Source of the DNA: Temnothorax longispinosus
Lineage: Eukaryota > Arthropoda > Insecta > Hymenoptera > Formicidae
Length of the DNA: 64,000 nt
NCBI RefSeq assembly: GCF_030848805.1
Contig: NC_092369.1
Location: 4,200,907 to 4,264,906, forward strand
Reading direction: 5' to 3'
The translations under genes were made by a program, and so were the position numbers. The notes below the pieces were generated by a model. The model searched no databases and had not been told where the DNA came from. It saw nothing but the letters and a program-made list of their open reading frames with translations. Positions 43,115 to 53,900 of the stretch are shown piece after piece. Position 1 is the first letter of the stretch. Each line of letters opens with the position of its first letter.

Positions 43115-43669
43115 TCGCGGAAAACCGACCAATGAGAGGCCAGAATGACTCGACAAAGCGAGATGATGTCGGGACGCGTAAATTCACATCTTATAATTAT
43201 TATTTTATATTTCCCTGTCGAGAGAATGAACTTTTATTATAATTTTATGCATGTCATGTATAACTTATGCTTACCGACGTTGTTATTACTGGTAAGCCAA
43301 TAACGTCCGTTGATTGGGCGAGACGATCCTATGAGACGCGGGTACCTGAAAAAAAGGGGAATTAATAGATTTGATTCCGGTAGAAAGATTACTTACCTGC
43401 AATGTCCAGGAACGTCAAATTGACCGTTCAAGGTCACTCGGAACCGTTCCGAGTGACTAGCCGCGAAGGTGCACTTTGTGCCCGTTGCGACGGCTGGCAT
43501 TGGTTGCCGCATCGCCGAGATCGAAGCGAGAGCCCTTGTCCGCCGTCCAATTCAAACGCAGTTTCTCTGATCCGAAGGAGCTGAGCCAATCACAACGGCT
43601 CAGCTTTCAAGGGCGATGCGCCGTGAATAGTAGGATCGTGTCGTTCGTCTCCGAGCGACGCGATTGGTT

Positions 43670-44460
43670 GACAAAGAGAGGCGCGCAATGCGTGATCTTT
43701 CCCGCCGAAAAGGGGATCGGCGCGCCTGCGTCAGCAACCAAAGTGGGGGAATGAGAAGCGTTTCTCCCGGACAGTCCACGGATATACTTCGAGGCGTGAA
43801 CACGTTTTACGGTAGCGCGATAAAACTCGAGTCCGTGATTCTTATCCCGTGGTCGCCTACGACAAGTGCGAATATTCGGTGCGAATATAGAGGCGTTGAA
43901 TCGTGAATACGGTTACGCATAAAATTACTCGATTCGAGAAAGGCTTGCTTCGCGACGGCCTAACAAACACGCGACATTACATCATTAGCGTACGAGCACG
44001 TTCTTGATTGCGAAACGACGATTAGTCGTAAGATTAAGCTCTGTATCGTGGACATTCGAATGAGAGGAACCTCGTGGCGAGTGATTGCGCGAGCGAGTGA
44101 TACCGCGACGACGGAGAAACTGTAAACTGTGGAATATTAAATTGTTATTTGTTTATAATAAACAAACGAGTGATTATTTGCGACCCCAGTGCAATTCCTA
44201 TGTAAAGTCATAAATAAGCATCAGCAGTGACGACCGAGACTCAATTTCCGTGAATTACGCAACGCATTACCAGGGCGTGGCCGACGGCCTTGAACACGTC
44301 CGCGGCGTAGAAGACGGCAGCCATTAAGCTGAGAGGAAGGACGGGGCAACGCATACGACTCAGGTTTCTGTATTTAGGCCTGAAAATACAGTGGCGACCG
44401 TAATTCAGCCCAAGTAGTAAGTGGCTAATACTTTGATATTTCATTGTTCGTCGGTGATCC
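43670..44460. other. Possible R/U5 end of a long LTR; no gene seen
   Basis: AATAAA-type signal at about 44157. Downstream, TGACGACCGAGAC (44227) and TGGCGACCGT (44391) resemble tRNA-Arg primer sites of the mdg1 kind but match for only about 10 bases. No coding sequence follows. Confidence 0.3.
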
Positions 44461-44637
44461 GGTTACAATATGTCCTTTTTCTTGATGGTTACATTACTCT
44501 GTTTCCCTTAGGAAGAGTCATTGCAAGGACACTTCGTCCGGAAAGGAAGAGAGGGAAGATTTACCGTTAAGTATGACTCTGTAAAAATAATAATAAATTG
44601 TTAATTATATATATTAATAATTATTGTTATTACTGTG

Positions 44638-44858
44638 CGATGACATTACGAGAGGTTAGGAATACCGGTCTGTCATGACCGGTATTAACCGATTCGCAAG
44701 CCGTTGTATTTTTGCTTTTTGCCTGGCGTGTGCTCTCTGTAAATAATCAATAATTTTATTGTATCAGTTCGTAAATTTACCTAGCGTACTGTTGTTATGA
44801 CAAATTTCCTAACCTATCATCGCGTAATGTCATCGCGTGGAAATAATTAATGTCGGTT
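44638..44858. repeat. Short inverted-repeat element
   Basis: GCGATGACATTACG…AGGTTAGGAA on the left; TTCCTAACCT…CGCGTAATGTCATCGC on the right. Inside is a second small palindrome, ATACCGGTC…GACCGGTAT. Confidence 0.7.
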
Positions 44859-44880
44859 TATATTGCACGATAAAAGCTGC

Positions 44881-44997
44881 GGTCCACTTGATGCTACAAA
44901 TGCTTCGAAGCGTTAGATTGACTAATCAGAAGAAGGAATTTTACTAATTGACAAGTCAAAGAATGCTTCAAAACATTTGTAGCATTAAGTAGACCGT
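44881..44997. repeat. Short hairpin MITE
   Basis: CGGTCCACTTGATGCTACAAATG pairs with CATTTGTAGCATTAAGTAGACCG, 23 bp with two mismatches; inner parts (CTTCGAAGC, TTGACTAAT…) pair loosely. Confidence 0.7.
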
Positions 44998-45009
44998 GAT
45001 GTATTAATA

Positions 45010-45765
45010 CTTTGAATTCGATGTCTACGTGCCAGGTCGCCGATGACGAGGTTCAGATAGTGCGCTCCGTAGTTTTCGGTGTCTAGATGTATCAATATTT
45101 TGAATTCGACATCTGCGTATCCCAGGTCGCCGATGACAGAACCTGAGCTGTAGTTTTTATTGTCTAAATGTATTAATACTTCAAATTCGATGTCTACGTT
45201 TCCCAGGTTGCCTATTCAACATATTAATATATCTAGACACCGAAAACTACGCATCGTACTATCTGGACTACGTCATCGGCGACCTGGAACACGTAGACAT
45301 CGAATTCAAAGTATTAATACATCTAGACACCAAAAACGACGGAGCGCACTATCTGGACCTCGTCATCGGCGATTTGAGACACGTAAGCATTAAATTCAAG
45401 GATATGAAACACCTAGAAACCGAAAACTACGGAGCGCACAGCTTAGGTTCCGTTTTCGGCGACCTGGGACACGTAGACGTCGAATTCAAAGTATTAATAC
45501 AGTTAGACACCGAAAACTACGGAGCGCACAGCTTAGGTTCCGTCTTCGGCGACCTGGGACACGTAGACGTCGAATTCAAAGTATTAATACAGTTAGACAC
45601 CGAAAACTACGGAGCGCACTATTTGGACCTCGTCATCGGCGACCTGAGACACGTAGATATCAAATTCGAAAAATTGGAACACCTAGACACCAAAAACTAC
45701 GGAGCGCACTGCCTGAATCCCATCATCGGCGACCTGGGATACGTAGACATAGAAATATTATATAT
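45010..45765. repeat. Head-to-head tandem array with a 99-bp coding-type unit
   Basis: Two to three units in minus orientation (45010-45215) face five to six units in plus orientation (45235-45765). Unit landmarks are GACACCGAAAACTACGGAGCGCAC, TCATCGGCGACCTGG-type, CACGTAGACATCGAATTC and AAAGTATTAATAC. Two adjacent plus units (near 45421-45620) are almost identical. Confidence 0.85.
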
Positions 45766-45772
45766 TTTTTAA
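45374..45772 (+). CDS. Repeat-encoded open frame, 33-residue units
   Basis: The plus-oriented units stay in one open frame that in fact extends back to about 45136, reading LDTENYGAHSLGSVFGDL and GHVDVEFKVLIQ repeatedly, then ending …YVDIEILYIF and a stop. There is no good ATG at its start. Preservation of the frame across divergent units, with mostly conservative changes (LGSVFGDL, LDLVIGDL, LNPIIGDL), suggests past coding selection. No known domain. Confidence 0.35.
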   Translation: MRHVSIKFKDMKHLETENYGAHSLGSVFGDLGHVDVEFKVLIQLDTENYGAHSLGSVFGDLGHVDVEFKVLIQLDTENYGAHYLDLVIGDLRHVDIKFEKLEHLDTKNYGAHCLNPIIGDLGYVDIEILYIF

Positions 45773-45845
45773 GTTTTGAATTAGTGGAGCCTTTTAATTA
45801 ATAATTCCAATCTGAATTGTTAGTCATTACGCTAGGTTTGTGCGG

Positions 45846-46080
45846 TGGTCCTGATAAAATACAGTGCATCAAAAGAATTACTAAAATATTAGGCCCGTAT
45901 ATTAGAAGGACATGAAATTTTGTGTGGTGCTGATAAAATACGATGTATTCATATTGGTTTTATCGGGACGGTCCCAATATAATACGGAACATGAAAATTA
46001 TTACTAGGACCGACCAGCTAAGAGCCAATGGTCCCGTTAAAATACGTTTCAATCGAAAAATGGTCCTGCTAAACTACGCT
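45846..46080. repeat. Cluster of a GGTCCTGATAAAATACG-like motif
   Basis: Related 17-mers at about 45848 (GGTCCTGATAAAATACA), 45927 (GGTGCTGATAAAATACG), 45980 (GGTCCCAATATAATACG), 46030 (GGTCCCGTTAAAATACG) and 46063 (GGTCCTGCTAAACTACG), same orientation, spacing 33-79 bp. Confidence 0.65.
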
Positions 46081-46393
46081 CCATATACATATAGGTATAT
46101 GTATATGTGACAAATGTATAAACTGTCAAGTTACATGATTTCTGCAATGATAATTGCAATAACAAAGTAAACGAAATGAAAGAACTAATAAAAGTTAAAT
46201 CTGTTACATGCCCGTTTAAAAAACGGATAAAAAGTATGTAAATAAGTTGATGACTCGTGTTGGCAATATTCTGTAAAAAAAAAAAAAAAATATATATATA
46301 AAAATTATGAAATAATAAAAAATAAACAAAACATACAAAAACTTAATTATATAAATAATACAATAATATATATGTAAATATCATGCAAATTAA

Positions 46394-46893
46394 GGGGATG
46401 CTGGAACCGTCTGTTTTACCGGCATTTTTTGTCGGCACGTAGCGTCGTATTAATTTGACAGAATTAAAAATCCTTCTCCAGAATTGCAGTACATACATTA
46501 ATGATTCGGGGAAACTCCGATTTTATATAGAAAACGAGAAAAAATTACGGAAGTACAGATTTCCTTATCCTACTCTTATCCCAATATGGCGTTTTGAGTT
46601 GCGGCGAGCTGTCAGCTCGTCACAAGATGTATTTCATATAAGAGATATACCATTGGTACGAACGCGAAAACAAGTTCCCCCGAATTGCACAACAAGAAAA
46701 ACATCGATAAACCCCCCAAATCAAGATTTGGAAGCGTAATATAAAAGTATAATGTCGGTGTGCATCGTGCGTATGTGTGCGTGCAATGTAGCGTGCTATC
46801 CTTGTCTATATCTTTGTCTATACAAGGACAGATATAGTTCGCCGGTCTTCTTTACCGACGCCGATCGAGTTCGGCTACGGCTCCAGCATCCCC
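46394..46893. mobile_element. 500-bp TTAA-flanked MITE, partner of the 4.9-kb element
   Basis: Termini GGGGATGCTGGA and TCCAGCATCCCC with TTAA on both sides (46390-46393 and 46894-46897). It shares GGGGATGCT ends with the element at 32788. It holds a 94-residue open frame (46455-46739) without recognisable features, and a GTCTATA…TATAC hairpin near 46805-46830. Confidence 0.8.
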
Positions 46894-47075
46894 TTAAAGA
46901 ATAGTAAAACAAAATAAGAAATAATAAAAAGTGCATAAGATGTAAAAAAAATGTAAAAGAGAATCATAGATAGCTTACACCAACCAAACACATAGTAAAT
47001 CTTCTTTATAATGGCAGCTAGCCTCATCGGGACTAATGCGGCTAGATAGAAAACACATATTAATATATTAATGTA

Positions 47076-47583
47076 AGGGCTCCTGGTCCCTGAGCCGAGA
47101 ACTCTGCGTTGACGGTAGCGCCGTACCGTCGCGGCAGAAATAAGAACTCTCTCCTCTCACTCTCTCCAATGGACAATTCTGTCTTGTGACATGTTGACAA
47201 CCTTATTTTAAGTTGCGGTATATTTCTTTATTATTCGCTCTGTACTTGTGCTCTAACGTTTAACGTATTCGTGAAACTCGTAAAATTGACCGTATGGTAA
47301 GATTTGCAAGAAATATATATGCGGAAGGAACATTCACCACTCCTTTCGATAGTCGTCAAACGGCTTGTTTTCCGTATGTTTAGGCTTCGTTTTATGGCTG
47401 TTTGTTTATTGTCGAGGGAAAAGGATAGTATCCGGTCACTTTTTGAAGTGTGCTGAAACGATCTGTCGTGATTTTTTATTGAAATGTCTTTTTATTTCGA
47501 AAAATACCGCAACTTAAAATTAGGTGTTTTCCTCGCCTCGATAGTAAGAATCCAATATGGCCGCGGTGACTACCCAGGAGCCT
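47076..47583. mobile_element. 508-bp inverted-repeat MITE with TA target
   Basis: AGGGCTCCTGG at the left and CCAGGAGCCT at the right, flanked by TA. Subterminal AAGTTGCGGTATATTTC pairs with GAAAAATACCGCAACTT. mariner-like by target site. Confidence 0.65.
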
Positions 47584-48105
47584 TAACAAAGTCAGTTCCA
47601 AGCATACATATATAAAATAGAAATTTTATTGACAAATATTAATACATGAAAATAAAAGAATGTCATACTAAATAAAGTTAAAAGTATACAATAATAAAAA
47701 TATGCAATTTGTGTAAAGCAAAATGTCTTGACTCCTAATATTCCTATACCAAAAATATATTTATTAATTTCTTGTGTCCAACTCAATCATTAGTCCGTAC
47801 TTCAGTTACTCGATCCACCTCAGTACGAACCAAAGAAAGAGTGGAAAAGAAAGTAACTTAATATATTTACAGTTAAAACTTTAATATTTAATACTTATAA
47901 CACTGTATGTAACTATGAAATCTATTTATTATAAACATAGCATGCAAACAGAAAATAAAGATAAAGAAAATTATAAGTTGTTATTACCATGACCATAAAC
48001 TGTTATAACATAAACACGTGAAAGTATATGCTCGCAAATACAATGTCACAATCAGTCATACACTTAAGAAATATAAATTAGTAATGGTGTATAAAAATAA
48101 AACTG

Positions 48106-48114
<9 letters not shown>

Positions 48115-48166
<52 letters not shown>

Positions 48167-48237
48167 GCGTGCGCGTGCGCGTGCGCGTTTGCGTGTGCGT
48201 GTGCGTGTGCGTGTGCGTGTGTGTGTGTGTGTGTGAA
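48115..48237. repeat. (GT)n / (GCGTGT)n microsatellite
   Basis: TG dinucleotides with GCGTGC and GTGTGC variants, 120 bp. Confidence 0.95.
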
Positions 48238-48276
48238 ATAAAGAAAGCAATATATATTATATATGAAAGAAAAAAC

Positions 48277-51200
48277 TTATAAATGTAAAATATTCAAAAG
48301 TTTTCTGTTTCTTTTACGAATACGTTTACATGCCTTATTATGTTGTTTTAAAGTATAATAAATGCGCATACGAAAAAATAATTTTATTAAATAAATTGTT
48401 GGGAAATGTGGAAACGGCGCTTCAAAAGTTACATTCTGTGCAAGTTGAAATAAATAGATACCAATGTTTTTTTTAAAGCAATTACTTTCAAACGTTTTCA
48501 CAAATATTTCCTCTAATTGATGGATATAAGCACAAAAATTATTACTTGGTAAATTTAATTTTCCAAAAGGATTTTCCTCTGTATTGTAAGCTCGGAAAGA
48601 ACAATACAAAGCAGTATCATCTAAGACAGTCATATTTTCATTTACATAATCTGTACATACACGCTTCACACGTATGCATTTCTGTACATTTTTTAATTAA
48701 ATATCCGCAAACATATTTAAAGGCATTTACTTCTGGTAGTTCCATGTTATGATAATCGTGATTAGGAATATCTAAAATTACACGTGCCGTAGATGGAATA
48801 AATTCTGAGGAAGTAGACGGATTCGAACCTGACACACCAACTAAACTTAACATGCGATCATTATCCGCAGCACAATTTTGCGTATCTGAATGTTGTAACA
48901 TCTTCATACTAAATAATTTTTTAAAGGCACGACTAAATTGTATCGGTGTCGGATTTACACAATTATCGCCTTGTTGTCTAACACAGCCAAAGAAATTTTC
49001 TAAGCAATCTTGATTGATTCTTCGTGTCCAAATATGTGGAAAATTATGACATTTTAATTTTTCCCAAAGTTGCATCATGCTGTTGATAGTTATTTGCCAA
49101 CATTCGAAGCATTGAACTTTTACACGAGATCCTTTATCATTAATTACCTTAATAGTTTTTAAAAAACATAACATTTCTTCTAAAAATTCAATTTGTTTTT
49201 CGCTTCCTGTAAATACTTACGCATATTCCTTTGGACTATTTAAAGTGGAAGAATTTAAAATATCGAATAATTTATCAAAATGGTCGATAAAATCTATTGT
49301 TCCAACTGCTGCGCTTGGAAGAAGGCCCAAGGACAAGTAAGTGCACATACCTGCACACATACGATTACTGAGAACTTGAACAGCGTATGGTACTCTCATT
49401 TTATCAAAATTACTTGGCTCGATATGCTTTTGAGTTAACTTTGGGGCCAATTTTATCCACTGTTTACTGTCTCTGTTATAAAATTCAATAATATCATCCT
49501 ATGAAGCAACTTTGTTATTTCCAAATTGTATATTATGTTTGAACAAATTATCACGAGTTCTTTTCATTAAATGCGGAGTATCGAATATATATAGTACCTC
49601 ATGTCCGTCAACTAAAAAGATTGAATTTTGTACAGAAATACCTAATTCTCGGGATAGTTGTGTAAAGTTAGATCCCATGTCCGAAATTAAAGCATGCACA
49701 GTAGCACCGCAATGTTGTAATTTACGTATAACATCAAATAGAATAGGTTTCAATACATTAAATTTACATTCTCGACAAAACAAAAGCAAAGGGGAAGTTT
49801 CCAATTACCTTCAATGCTACGTGCCATAATAACTAAAACACTTTTTGCAGGTAACGGTTCTTTCTGATCATTACCGGTATCTTGAAAACCAATTATTTCA
49901 TCTTGTGAAACATTGTAAAATAAATGAGCTTGTAGACTCATTTCATCTATGCACAAAATGCAATGACGTTCTAATAGTGGCAATGAATTTAACTTTACAG
50001 CTAACACATCAAAAATTTTATCATTTATACCGGGTTTAATTTGCCACGTTTGTGTAAACTTATGTAGACTGCGTATGGCAGGTAATGCTAATTCTTTTTG
50101 AAGTTCTTTATAACATCGCGGACTTAGAAAGTATATACCTAAAGCAAATTGTTTAAATTCGGAACTATACCGTCTTCCACGTTTGCTTTTAATTTGCGCA
50201 TCAATTTGGGCAGATAACAATCGTGCGAAAGTCGGAGAAAAAAACTTACAGTCTAATTGACGTAGAATCTCATGGTCCTTAAGCTTCTTTTTTTCTGCTT
50301 TCTTCTTCTTTACAGTTAAAATCTTCACTTTCTTCTGAAGCCGTCTGTTTCTTTCGTCCAGTGTTTTTACTCTCCCTTGTAATCGTTGTTGCAATTTTTT
50401 CTTCCGCGGACTTTCTTCTCTTCTTATTGTGCTGCTGGACGTGCTCCTATACATAACATATACATATATTATAGCAAAAAACAGATAGTAAACCTTTAGA
50501 AAGAAAGTTGAAGTATTAATTACAATTTTAGAAATGTCAATAACGAAAAAATATAAAAATAAAATAAACCAAATATTTATTATAAACTCTTGAAAAACTT
50601 ATATCTGAATATTAAAATTAAATAGATATGGTATTGATAACCTTATTTATTTAAAATTATCTTATATATGCATGTGTTCCTTATATGTATATGCAGACAT
50701 GTTAAAATAAGACAAATGTTTTTATAAATACAATTACTCTCACGTAATATTATTTATGTCTTGTTATATTAAATGCAGAATGCAACTTTTAAAAGAAAAG
50801 AAACATAAAATGGAATGTAATAAGTTGTAAGTTTAAATCAAAATCTACAGACTGATTATAAAAAACTGTATAAAAGAAATAATATATTATAAAAACACAT
50901 GTATGTATATAATGTAAATACAAATACGTACGGCTTAGCAATAATATGGACATCTTTATCACATTTTGGCATCTGCTCTGTTATAGGCGGGAATGATTTC
51001 GACTGTAAGTCACTGAAACATACCATTTTAGTGTAATATTACTTTTTATTGCTAAATAAAAAATGTCTAAAAAAAGTTAATTATAAGAACAAAATACTAT
51101 CTATAATAGAAAGATAAATACATTTTCAGATATTTAAGTACCTATTTGTTTCCTCTTGTTGTAAAATATTAAGATTTTCTTCTTCAGGTAGCTCTTCATC

Positions 51201-51530
51201 CATCTTTTCATTTGCTGATGTTGTAATACATGCATTGCTATAAATTATTTGCAATATCATTAATTATAATGTGTATTATATTATCAAAAATATTGTTTGA
51301 TATTGTTTAATATACAATATACTATTGAATATAAAAAACCACATTATTTAGAATAGAAAAGATTATACATTATAAGATGTGTATGGGCTTACTTTCTTCC
51401 AAAAAATATTGTTGGTACAGCATTTGGTTGAAGATGAGCTCTACTCTTACTTATCTTATACCACTTTTCTTCAAAATGTAAGTGTGTACACGCCACGTAT
51501 GTTGCGTGAGCTAAGGATGGTGGAGAAGGA
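48277..51530 (-). pseudogene. P-element-type transposase with THAP-end exon, decayed
   Basis: An exon at 51393-51530 reads ACTHLHFEEKWYK…LQPNAVPTIFFG, the second half of a THAP domain, and ends at a GTAAGC donor. The main exon (from 50446 after ATGTATAG) has a basic coiled coil, then FFSPTFARLLSAQID, YSSEFKQFALGIYFLSPRCYKEL, the catalytic CILCIDEMSLQ, and, after a frame break near 49795, LISDMGSNF and IFDTPHLMKRTRDN. Further on are TRRINQDCLENFFGCVRQQG and NPTPIQFSRAFKKLF. In-frame TAG at 49492 and TAA near 49210 and a frame slip near 48650 disable it. Different subfamily from the copy at 10083. Confidence 0.8.
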
Positions 51531-51539
51531 GAAACGATA

Positions 51540-52130
51540 TTCGAATTAAGAAATAGAATCGTTAATTTACTGAGTTCATAAAACAGTCAATTCTATCATT
51601 TGGCCGTGAAACATAAATGTAATCATAAATATGTAATTTCGATACAAAACATTGTAAAGGAGATATTCCCTTCGTTTAACGGAATCTTATTACAAATAAT
51701 AAGTTAAGACTGAGAACCATTTACGAAATATTTCAAACTAAACTCGAGAAATAAAGTATTAAAGAATATTCAATGTATTAAATATTCTCAATTATTAAAA
51801 TGAAATAAGTGATCTCTTCTCTATGTAGAATTTCTGCAAGGGATTATCTTCGAAGCAAACACATCAATTATAATAAGTACGAAAATTAATATAAATCGAG
51901 AATATGTACAATTTTTGTACAGATTAACTATTCTCCGTAAGGAAAATAATTTGTTCTCGGTTTTCTTGCAACGTTTACTAAACACCTGTACACTATTCAC
52001 TGAGGACTTATCACTTCACCACTTTATCACTTTATTATTTCTCGCATCAGATCACATCAGATGTCCGTTGCCGCCACTTTCTACTGAACGGCCATTTAAA
52101 AGTCCTGCCCTGCATGGAGCATCTCAACGG
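51540..52130. other. 5' side of the P-type copy; no gene seen
   Basis: AT-rich until 52050, then a short GC-richer part with GCCGCCACTTTC and GGCCATTTAAAAG. The first half of the THAP exon should be here but I cannot find it. Confidence 0.4.
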
Positions 52131-52646
52131 TGCTGACAGAGAGCGAAAATACAGAGAGGAAGTGAGCAGAAGTGAGACAGAATATCAGTGCTCTGATTGG
52201 TTACATACCTCGCACGCGTATGTGCAGTTCATTTTCATCCACGCTGAAATCGGGAAAGTTGCGCTACTGTATATACTGTGCCCCGAGAGAGGAATATTCC
52301 TCGAGGCAGTCTGTCGTGGGCGCTCGTAGGTATAACTCTGTCTCGCGCGTATATCTCGGCGTGTCGTTCGAATTATCGCGATTACGTATCGAATTACGAA
52401 TTTAACGTACCACAGCGTCCGAAACAAACGGCAACGCCCGCGAAACGCGTTACTCGTCGCCGATACGAAAGGCGAAAGGTTTTGACGTACCGTAAACGAA
52501 AACTTCGCACTTTGCGAGACGTGCGACCGCCATCTTGTGCGGGAACAACAATTGTGAACAACCATCTGTGTGAATCGACAATCATGAATAAATGGAAGAA
52601 TCATTTGTGATAATAAATACGTAGTTATCGATTTCTCACCTTCTAC
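52131..52646 (+). other. LTR- or promoter-like GC-rich block
   Basis: CTGTATATACTG near 52266, a CG-rich leader with overlapping open frames on both strands, ATGAATAAATGG near 52583 as a polyadenylation-type signal. It could be the promoter half of a long LTR; borders not found. Confidence 0.3.
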
Positions 52647-52647
52647 T

Positions 52648-53230
52648 TACCTGATCAAGCGGAGTGTCGCGCCATCTTGCGAAGGAGTCCATCCGGATCG
52701 TAAATTATCATCGGGTCTGCTTCGGAGGAGGTCATAGATGAGGACCCCGTGGCGGAAATCTAAAAAGAAACAGCATTAATTATAGTTTTGGCGACAGTTC
52801 TCAGAGTGACGCGGTATCTTCTATACGCGGTGATCCTGGACGGCGGTGACAGCGGTGATCCATGACATCGGCGATGGTGATGAGGACCGTGTAGCGAAAA
52901 CCTGAATATAAAAGAGAATTAGTTAGTTATTTGAACTTTTGATGTTGGGACTTAGCCGATCAAGCGGGTGTCGCGCCATCTTGGCTCCACGTTGACACAG
53001 CCTGATGATTGATAGCGCATATCCGAGGGGAGACGACGCAGATGAAGACCCCGTGGCGGGAATCTAAAAATTAGAAAGAATTAGGGAATTATCGAACACG
53101 TACTTACCTGATCAAGCGGGTGTCGCTCAATCTCCGAACCTGGGCGTCTTTGGGAGGCGATTGATATCAAGTCCCTGATAACAGGCGATGGTGAAGAGGA
53201 CTCCGTGGCGGGATTCTGAAAATTGAATTA
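52648..53230 (-). repeat. Four exon-like cassettes in tandem
   Basis: Read on the minus strand, each unit starts after a T-rich tract and AG (TTTTTAG, ATATTCAG, TTTTTAG, TTTTCAG), then ATTTCCGCCACGGGGTCCTC-like sequence, and ends GCGCGACACYCCGCTTGATCAG. In units 1 and 4 this is followed by GTAAGT; in unit 3 the donor is mutated (GATCGG CTAAG), and unit 2 has lost it. Unit starts are near 52760, 52905, 53065 and 53223. The exon parts are about 110-140 bp. Units 3 and 4 are open from (I/N)PAT to RHPLD; unit 1 differs by one base near its end. Confidence 0.65.
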
Positions 53231-53579
53231 TTTAAACAAATTGAGGAACCATATCGTCGTTCACGTTAAAGATACTTACCTTCTCGGTAGAAATAGGGCA
53301 AACCGAGTGGCGATCGATGACTTATAGGACAAATTAGCGTCTCCCGTAGCCCGATTATATATCGTTCGGTTACAACCTCAGGGCGTAGTTTCCTGTCAGG
53401 GAATTCGGAGAGGAGGCGTAACGCAAGTAATCACACAAAAATTTAATAAAAGAATCACATGTAATATATTTCGTCAGTTGGTGTAGGTGTAGATATAATG
53501 CAATTGCAATGTAATATCGGTCAGAGTGTAGATGTAGGTATAATGTGTGCGAGCGTATCATATTCAGAATCAGATCATG

Positions 53580-53900
53580 CGGAATGAAGAGATATTAACG
53601 CCAGAGAAAATGAATTAACGCGAGGATGTCGAGTAGGTTGCCGCAGAAATGTCTTGCTGACGCAAGAATGCCGGAAAACTAACGCAGTAAACGGACGCGA
53701 GATTGTCAGATAGAGTAACACCAAAATATCATTATATGTGAACGCGATAATGTCGAAGGTTGAACACGATAGATAAACGCACAAAAGATTAACGCAACAG
53801 ATGAACGCAAAAATAGTCAACGCAGACGAACGCACGAAAGTTTAACGCAAGGGATGAACGCGAAGTTAACGCAATAAATAAACGCATGAAAGCTTACACA
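53580..53900. repeat. Dense AACGCA/AACGCG motif field
   Basis: AACGC occurs about fifteen times in 320 bp, mostly as (G/T)(A)AACGC(A/G), in one orientation and at irregular 12-30-bp spacing. It continues more sparsely to 54480. Confidence 0.6.

Larger units (their letters stand above)
42451..43667. promoter_or_regulatory. Array of CCAAT boxes
   Basis: CCAAT or its complement at 42451, 42619, 42825, 42913, 43002, 43080, 43129, 43297, 43313 (ATTGG), 43499 (ATTGG), 43586 and 43663 (ATTGG). Twelve in 1.2 kb, where about two are expected. Several have the form R-CCAATRRG. Consistent with an NF-Y-type promoter, for example the U3 of a long LTR ending near 44220. Those LTR borders are not proven. 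Confidence 0.55.

Noticed and set aside
44225..44405. tRNA-Arg primer binding sites
   Set aside because: Only about ten bases match and no retroelement genes follow; kept only as a hint in the feature list.
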